Source: Porcipelethomonas sp964621265 (GTDB lineage Bacteria; Bacillota; Clostridia; Oscillospirales; Ruminococcaceae). Taken from it: a DNA stretch of 16,106 nt. Numbering within the stretch: position 1 is the first letter of the stretch; the number at the start of each line of letters is the position of its first letter. Position numbers and translations under genes: made by a program. Below are positions 11,664-16,106 of this stretch, piece after piece. Below the pieces are notes generated by a model. That model was not told the origin of the DNA, made no database searches, and saw only the letters and a program-made list of their open reading frames with translations. The stretch lies in the NCBI GenBank assembly GCA_964621265.1, contig CAZULQ010000041.1, forward strand, positions 1-16,106. The letters run 5' to 3'.

Positions 11664-13063
11664 TATTTAATGAAGGCTTCAAATGCCTTGTAAGCCATGT
11701 AAACGTCAATCTTTGAAACTGTCTCGTATGGTGCGTGCATTGAAAGAACAGGTACGCCAACGTCGATTGTGTCAACGTTTAAGTTTGCGATATACGCCGC
11801 AACTGTTCCGCCGCCGCCCATATCAACCTTTCCAAGCTCGCCAGTCTGCCAGATAACGCCGTTTTCATCAAGCAGTCTGCGGATTTTTCCGACAAACTCA
11901 GCTGATGCGTCAGAAGTGCCTGACTTACCTCTTGCGCCTGTAAACTTTGTAACGCATACGCCGTAGTTGATATATGCGCAGTTTCTCTTTTCGAGTACTT
12001 CAGGGAATGTCGGGTCAAACGCCGCATTTACGTCCGCTGACATACACTCTGAATTTGAAAGCACTTCCCTGCCCTCAGCACCGAATCCAGCCGCCAGGTC
12101 GGCAATGAAGTATTTGAGATAAGCTGACTGCAGACCTGTGTTGCCGTCACTTCCTGTTTCTTCCTTGTCTGTGAGAACAGTAACAGCAGTCTTTTCAGGA
12201 TTTGTGCAGTTTACAGCCGCCATAAGCGCTGTGTATGCGCAGACTCTGTCGTCATGGCCGTATGCGCCGATAAGACTTCTGTCAAAGCCGATGTCCTTTG
12301 CCTTGAATGCAGGTACTGCTTCAAGCTCAGCTGAGAGGAAATCGTCCTCAACAATGCCGTACTTCTCGTTGAGAATTTTCATGATGTTGAGCTTTACAGC
12401 TTCGCTCAAGCCATCTTCCTTGAAAGGTCTTGAACCAACAACGATGTTGAGCTCCTCACCCTTGATGCCCTGTGCAAGATTTCTCTTCATCTGGTCAGCG
12501 GCTAAGTGTGGAAGAAGGTCGTTAATGCAGAATACAGGGTCGCCCTCGTCCTCACCGATTGTAACCTTTACAGATGTGCCGTCAGCCTTGATGATAACGC
12601 CATGGAGCGCAAGCGGAATAACCGCCCACTGGTATTTCTTGATACCGCCATAGTAATGAGTCTTGAAAAGCGCCATTTCGTTGTCCTCGTAAAGAGGATT
12701 CTGCTTTAAGTCAAGACGTGGGGAGTCAATATGTGCCGCACAAAGCTTCACACCGTTTCTGATATCCTCCTTACCGATTGTTGCAATCAGTACCGCCTTG
12801 CCTCTGTTGTTTCTGTAAACCTTGTCGCCAGCCTTTAAAGTCATGCCTGTCTTGTATTCAACGAATCCCTTTTCTTCAAGAAGCTTCACTGTATACGAGA
12901 CAGCCTCACGCTCTGTCTTAGCGGCATCAAGGAACTTTTTATAGTCCTCGCAGAAGCTGTCGCACTTGGCAACGTCCTCAGCACTCATCTTTAAAACAGC
13001 GTTTTCCTTTTTGGATAAAAGCGCCTCTTTGAGTTTCTTTCCTTCACTTGTTTCCTTACTCAT
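11663..13063 (-). CDS. M18 family aminopeptidase
   Basis: This 466-aa protein is a zinc-dependent M18 aminopeptidase of the aspartyl aminopeptidase/aminopeptidase I family, which removes N-terminal residues from peptides in the cytoplasm as large homo-oligomers. Expected metal and catalytic residues are visible: H111 in AAHIDSPRLDLKQNP, D271 or D272 in YGHDDRV, E301/E302 in DKEETGSDG, D344 in SADVNAAFDP and H443 in LSMHAPYE. Length is typical. GGAGG stands 8 bases before ATG. It is last in the DUF951-prfA-sua5-coaE operon, 15 bases after coaE. Residue preference cannot be fixed from sequence. Confidence 0.95.
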   Translation of the reverse strand: MSKETSEGKKLKEALLSKKENAVLKMSAEDVAKCDSFCEDYKKFLDAAKTEREAVSYTVKLLEEKGFVEYKTGMTLKAGDKVYRNNRGKAVLIATIGKEDIRNGVKLCAAHIDSPRLDLKQNPLYEDNEMALFKTHYYGGIKKYQWAVIPLALHGVIIKADGTSVKVTIGEDEGDPVFCINDLLPHLAADQMKRNLAQGIKGEELNIVVGSRPFKEDGLSEAVKLNIMKILNEKYGIVEDDFLSAELEAVPAFKAKDIGFDRSLIGAYGHDDRVCAYTALMAAVNCTNPEKTAVTVLTDKEETGSDGNTGLQSAYLKYFIADLAAGFGAEGREVLSNSECMSADVNAAFDPTFPEVLEKRNCAYINYGVCVTKFTGARGKSGTSDASAEFVGKIRRLLDENGVIWQTGELGKVDMGGGGTVAAYIANLNVDTIDVGVPVLSMHAPYETVSKIDVYMAYKAFEAFIK

Positions 13064-13078
13064 TTTTAAAACCTCCGT

Positions 13079-13711
13079 TCAGTTGAATTTTGTATTATAG
13101 TAATCCTTAACCTTGTCTGATACTTCCTTTGCAACATCAAAAAGGTTAGTCATATCACCGTTGTTTTTTATGATAAAATCGGAATTTTCCCAGAAGAATT
13201 CTTCCTTGAGCTGTGAATTGATACGGCTCTGTGCCGCTTCTCTTGTCATATTGTCACGGCTTATGATTCTTTCAAGCCTGAGTTCCTCATGCGATACAAC
13301 AGAAATTATCAGCTCACAGAAATCGTCAGCACGACTTTCAAAAAGCGTCGGTGCGTCAAGCAGAATAAGCTTATGTCCTGCATCGGAATACTCTTCTATC
13401 CTATTAAGTATTTCCGCTGTGATGTAAGGATATGTAACAGAATTTAAAATTTCAAGCTTGCTTTTATTGTTAAAGACGATATTTGCAAGAAAACGTCGGT
13501 TAAGTGTTCCGTCGGGAAAAAGTATTTCCTCGCCGAAATGCTCGCAAAGCTCCGCCAGACACGGTGAGCCCGCCACCATTACATCTCTTGCAACGATATC
13601 CGCATTAATAATTGCAAAACCGTTTTCCTCAAACACACGGCAGACAGTTGTTTTGCCTGCACCTGTCTGTCCCGTAAGTCCGACAATCATAGATTCACCA
13701 GTCAGATTCAT
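13079..13711 (-). CDS. coaE: Dephospho-CoA kinase
   Basis: This 210-aa protein is dephospho-CoA kinase, which phosphorylates the ribose 3' hydroxyl of dephospho-CoA with ATP, the last step of coenzyme A synthesis. The P-loop is GLTGQTGAGKTT (11-22). INADIVARDV (35-44) forms the substrate-binding helix start, and LLDAPTLFES is the usual LLD.PLLFE segment, here with Thr for Leu. The lid region contains ERIISRDNMTREAAQSRI. The ATG at 13711 overlaps the stop of sua5 as ATGA, with GAGGTGAT 6 bases upstream; an internal ATG at 13690 also has a weak ribosome binding site. Cytoplasmic and near the usual family length. Confidence 0.95.
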   Translation of the reverse strand: MNLTGESMIVGLTGQTGAGKTTVCRVFEENGFAIINADIVARDVMVAGSPCLAELCEHFGEEILFPDGTLNRRFLANIVFNNKSKLEILNSVTYPYITAEILNRIEEYSDAGHKLILLDAPTLFESRADDFCELIISVVSHEELRLERIISRDNMTREAAQSRINSQLKEEFFWENSDFIIKNNGDMTNLFDVAKEVSDKVKDYYNTKFN

Positions 13712-14724
13712 AGGCTTATCACCTCAAATCCTGCAGCTCTGAGCAAACGGTTATAAACCGCAAGCCCCTCGCCGTCTTTTGAAGGCGGTCTGACAAAAAT
13801 TTTTCTTGCACCGAGCTCATCAAGTTCACGAAGCGCCGCAAAAAGATTATGCGCCTGTTCATGACTGTCAGCACCGTAGGTACGGTATCTGCACGGGATA
13901 TCAAATTTTTCCTCATCATCAGGAATAAGGCAGTAATTGCCGCCCTGATTGTTTTCCCTTGCAAAAGCACAGAAGCTTTCGATATCACCGTCAACGATTC
14001 TGACATCAGCGACAGGAGAATAGTGCTTGTACTTCATTCCCGGTGACATAACCTTCTGTCCGTCCTGAATGTCGTTTAATATAGCGTCGTCAATTATAAC
14101 ACACTTTGCAACCTCTTCAAGCATTTCCTTTGTGACACTTCCGGGTCTTAAAATCCTGACAGTTTCATCGTTATCAAAGGATATAACCGTCGATTCAACG
14201 CCATAGTCACATGCTCCGCCGTCCACAACAGCAGGAATTTTCCCTTCCATATCATGCATTACATGCATGGCTGTTGTAGGGCTCGGATAACCCGAAATAT
14301 TCGCCGAAGGTGCCGCAATCGGACAGCTTAATGAAATAAGCTTTCGCATAACCGGATGAACAGGCATGCGAAGTCCGACAGTATCAAGTCCGCCGGATGT
14401 TTCAGATGGGATTATATCATTTTTCGGAACTATCATAGTAAGTGGTCCCGGCCAGAATTTTTCAGCAAGGCTGTAAAAAAGAACGGGCACATCATGCGCA
14501 AGCTTCCTTACATCTTCAATATCACTTATATGAACAATCAGCGGATTGTCAGCAGGTCTGCCTTTTGCGGCAAACACAGCCTTCACTGCTTCGGGATTTA
14601 AAGCGTCCGCACCAAGACCATAAACCGTCTCTGTCGGGACACCCACAACCTTTCCGCTTTTTATAAGCTCTGCTGCTCGTGACAAATCCTCTTGTGTATC
14701 ACTTAGTAGTACAGTATTTTCCAT
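13708..14724 (-). CDS. L-threonylcarbamoyladenylate synthase (Sua5 type)
   Basis: This 338-aa protein makes threonylcarbamoyl-AMP from threonine, bicarbonate and ATP, the first step of the t6A modification at A37 of ANN-decoding tRNAs. The YrdC-like domain (about 1-200) contains GVPTETVYGLGADA (28-41), KGRP (54-57), SANISG and a C-terminal STVISF...RILRPGS stretch. The additional Sua5 domain (about 220-338) makes this the long Sua5/YwlC form. The start at ATG 14724 is 1 base after the prfA stop and lacks a clear ribosome binding site, so re-initiation by ribosomes finishing prfA is likely. A TTG at 14748 in frame is an alternative but has no better site. Confidence 0.95.
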   Translation of the reverse strand: MENTVLLSDTQEDLSRAAELIKSGKVVGVPTETVYGLGADALNPEAVKAVFAAKGRPADNPLIVHISDIEDVRKLAHDVPVLFYSLAEKFWPGPLTMIVPKNDIIPSETSGGLDTVGLRMPVHPVMRKLISLSCPIAAPSANISGYPSPTTAMHVMHDMEGKIPAVVDGGACDYGVESTVISFDNDETVRILRPGSVTKEMLEEVAKCVIIDDAILNDIQDGQKVMSPGMKYKHYSPVADVRIVDGDIESFCAFARENNQGGNYCLIPDDEEKFDIPCRYRTYGADSHEQAHNLFAALRELDELGARKIFVRPPSKDGEGLAVYNRLLRAAGFEVISL

Positions 14725-14725
14725 C

Positions 14726-15802
14726 TTAGCTGTTCTGCTGCATTGCAAGCTTTGCTGCCTGGTCGGCAGTTGCCAAAGCGTCCAGCACTTCCTCCAGATT
14801 TCCGTTTAATATATCCTCAAGACGATAAAGTGTAAGACCGATTCTGTGGTCAGTAAGTCGTCCCTGCGGATAGTTGTATGTTCTGATTCTCTCGGAACGG
14901 TCACCTGTTCCGACCTGTGTTCTTCTCTCTGACGCAATCTTGTCATGCTGCTCTCTCTGAAGCTCTTCATAAAGACGTGAACGGAGAATTTTCATTGCCT
15001 TGTCCTTGTTCTTGAACTGGCTTCGCTCGTCCTGACATTCAACAACAACACCTGTCGGCAGATGTGTAATTCTTACAGCCGATTCAGTCTTGTTGATATG
15101 CTGTCCGCCCGCACCGCTCGCTCTGAAAACGTCAATTTTAAGGTCTGTCGGGTTGATTTCAAGCTCAACCTCATCTGCCTCGGCGAGAACCGCAACAGTA
15201 ACAGTTGATGTATGAATTCTTCCCTGTGATTCAGTTTCAGGAACACGCTGAACTCGGTGTACACCGCTTTCGTACTTAAGGCGTGAGTAAGCCCCCTCAC
15301 CCTCAATTGAAAAGCTGATTTCCTTGTATCCGCCAAGCTCTGTCGGGTTGGAGTTTAAAACGTCCTGCTTCCAGCCCATTGATTCGCCGTACATTGTGTA
15401 CATACGATAAAGCGAGTTTGCAAAGAGTGCTGCCTCTTCGCCGCCTGCACCGCCGCGGATTTCAATGATAACGTTCTTGTCATCGTTAGGGTCCTTCGGA
15501 AGAAGCAGGATTTTCAGTTCATCAGCTAAAATGCCGAGCTGTTCCTTTGAATCCTCGAACTGCTCCTGAACCATTTCCTTGAATTCCTTGTCCATTCCGC
15601 CGCCGTCAAGCAGTTCCTTTGCTTCGTCAAAGCTCTCCTGCGCAGTCATGTATTCCTTGTATTTATCAATAATTGGTGTAAGATTTTTAAATTCTCTCAT
15701 AAGCTCTGCAAACTGCTTCTGGTCATCGGCAATTCCGGGCTCTGAAAGCTTGTTGCTGAGTTCATTATAGCGCTGTTCCATCAGCTTTAGCTTATCAACC
15801 AC
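14726..15802 (-). CDS. prfA: Peptide chain release factor 1
   Basis: This 358-aa protein is RF1, which reads UAA and UAG stop codons and triggers peptide release. The anticodon-like tripeptide is P-E-T (188-190 in VQRVPETESQGRIHTS), the RF1 form and not the SPF of RF2. The GGQ catalytic motif is at 232-234 in RASGAGGQHINKTESAVR. Length is full. The start is GTG at 15802 with AGGTGG 10 bases upstream; the next in-frame ATG (15781) has no ribosome binding site. It lies 24 bases after DUF951 and 1 base before sua5. No prmC (the methyltransferase for the GGQ glutamine) is in the window. Bases 15727-15781 recur at the window's right edge. Confidence 0.97.
   Translation of the reverse strand: MVDKLKLMEQRYNELSNKLSEPGIADDQKQFAELMREFKNLTPIIDKYKEYMTAQESFDEAKELLDGGGMDKEFKEMVQEQFEDSKEQLGILADELKILLLPKDPNDDKNVIIEIRGGAGGEEAALFANSLYRMYTMYGESMGWKQDVLNSNPTELGGYKEISFSIEGEGAYSRLKYESGVHRVQRVPETESQGRIHTSTVTVAVLAEADEVELEINPTDLKIDVFRASGAGGQHINKTESAVRITHLPTGVVVECQDERSQFKNKDKAMKILRSRLYEELQREQHDKIASERRTQVGTGDRSERIRTYNYPQGRLTDHRIGLTLYRLEDILNGNLEEVLDALATADQAAKLAMQQNS
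15727..15781. repeat. 55-bp direct repeat, copy inside prfA
   Basis: These 55 bases (prfA codons 8-25 plus one base) are identical to 16052-16106, while the adjacent base differs (T at 15726, A at 16051). This copy is the functional one, in an intact reading frame. Confidence 0.97.
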
Positions 15803-15826
15803 TTTTCACAATCCACCTTTTCTTTT

Positions 15827-16012
15827 TTATTCTTCCTCACGGACTATTTTCTTGATATTCTTTTCGATTTTGTTTCTGGGTATCATAAATTCCCGGTTAC
15901 AGCCCACGCATCTGAGCTTGAAGTCCATGCCCGAACGGATAACATACATTTCATTGCTTCCGCACGGATGAGGTTTTTTCATTACAAGTATATCCTTTGG
16001 TCTTACATCCAT
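15827..16012 (-). CDS. DUF951 family protein
   Basis: This 61-aa basic protein belongs to DUF951, a short Firmicutes family of unknown function. It has PHPCGSNEMYVIRSGMDFKL with C17, then C35-x2-C38 in RCVGCNREFMIPR, a likely zinc-ribbon-like or nucleic-acid-binding fold. The ATG at 16012 is chosen because AGGAG lies 8 bases upstream; a TTG two codons earlier (16018) would leave only 2 bases of spacing. It is the first visible gene of the operon with prfA. The sequence upstream of 16021 is short and then enters the suspect terminal repeat, so the promoter or any preceding gene cannot be seen. Confidence 0.9.
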   Translation of the reverse strand: MDVRPKDILVMKKPHPCGSNEMYVIRSGMDFKLRCVGCNREFMIPRNKIEKNIKKIVREEE

Positions 16013-16051
16013 ATTCAATACTCCTATAAATATTCATAAAGATACATAATA

Positions 16052-16106
16052 CGGCAATTCCGGGCTCTGAAAGCTTGTTGCTGAGTTCATTATAGCGCTG
16101 TTCCAT
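16052..16106. repeat. 55-bp direct repeat at the window edge, probable assembly overlap
   Basis: This exactly repeats 15727-15781 and runs to the last base of the window. On the minus strand it begins with the ATG of prfA codon 8 and would run in frame into unrelated codons, so it encodes nothing sensible. Fifty-five bases is a common final k-mer size in de Bruijn assemblers, so this is most likely a graph overlap and not genomic sequence at this place. Confidence 0.9.

Noticed and set aside
12138..12653. 171-codon plus-strand frame inside the aminopeptidase gene
   Set aside because: It is antisense to conserved M18 catalytic segments, is Ser-rich and has no start signal.
1..16106. CRISPR arrays, tRNA or rRNA genes, transposases, toxin-antitoxin pairs
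   Set aside because: None seen: no regularly spaced repeats of 25-40 bases, no cloverleaf-like segments noticed by eye, and no matching protein motifs.

Overview
The window looks like a piece of a low-to-moderate GC Gram-positive chromosome, most likely a gut-type Clostridia close to Ruminococcus (family Ruminococcaceae/Oscillospirales). The grounds are strong AGGAGG-type ribosome binding sites, the VTC plus DUF4956 pair, paired small DUF6514-like proteins, a sigma factor followed by a DUF4179-type partner, and the DUF951-prfA-sua5-coaE-M18 block. The genus is inference. The right edge is probably an assembly edge: the last 55 bases exactly repeat bases 15727-15781 inside prfA.

Left part, plus strand (1-6150). 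A HAD-family phosphatase with a near-consensus promoter comes first, followed by a two-gene unit for a VTC-domain (polyphosphate polymerase-type) protein and a four-helix DUF4956 membrane protein. Upstream of that unit lie four hexamers at exact 11-bp spacing, ending 10 bp before a TATAAT. This is the layout of a PhoP/PhoB box and suggests phosphate control. Next come a variant Amidase_3/SH3 cell-wall amidase with a TIGR01212-type radical SAM protein, then rpmE (L31) with its own promoter and leader, a YigZ/IMPACT protein, and two tandem small paralogues (51% identical) with similar -10 regions.

Middle part, minus strand (6185-9882). Six tightly packed or overlapping genes form a phage-derived cassette bounded by terminators. 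In order of transcription they are an XhlA-like membrane/coiled-coil protein, a 59-aa holin-like protein, an M23 endolysin, a baseplate-like protein, a tail fibre and a BspA-type leucine-rich-repeat protein. No integrase, terminase, capsid or tape-measure gene is present. The last gene is clearly more AT-rich than the rest. Upstream is a DUF2798 membrane protein. Its leader starts from a near-perfect sigma-A promoter and contains an intrinsic terminator, so it is either an attenuator or a roughly 77-nt small RNA.

Right part. An ECF-like sigma factor overlaps its DUF4179-type membrane partner (plus strand), whose ectodomain has a mosaic base composition. A bidirectional terminator then faces a minus-strand housekeeping operon: DUF951, prfA (RF1), sua5 (tRNA threonylcarbamoyladenosine synthesis), coaE (last step of CoA synthesis) and an M18 aminopeptidase.

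The best candidates for something new are the compact lysis-plus-fibre-plus-LRR cassette, the Pho-box-like control of the VTC/DUF4956 pair with a hairpin-bridged ribosome binding site, and the DUF2798 leader. All of these are sequence readings without database searches.
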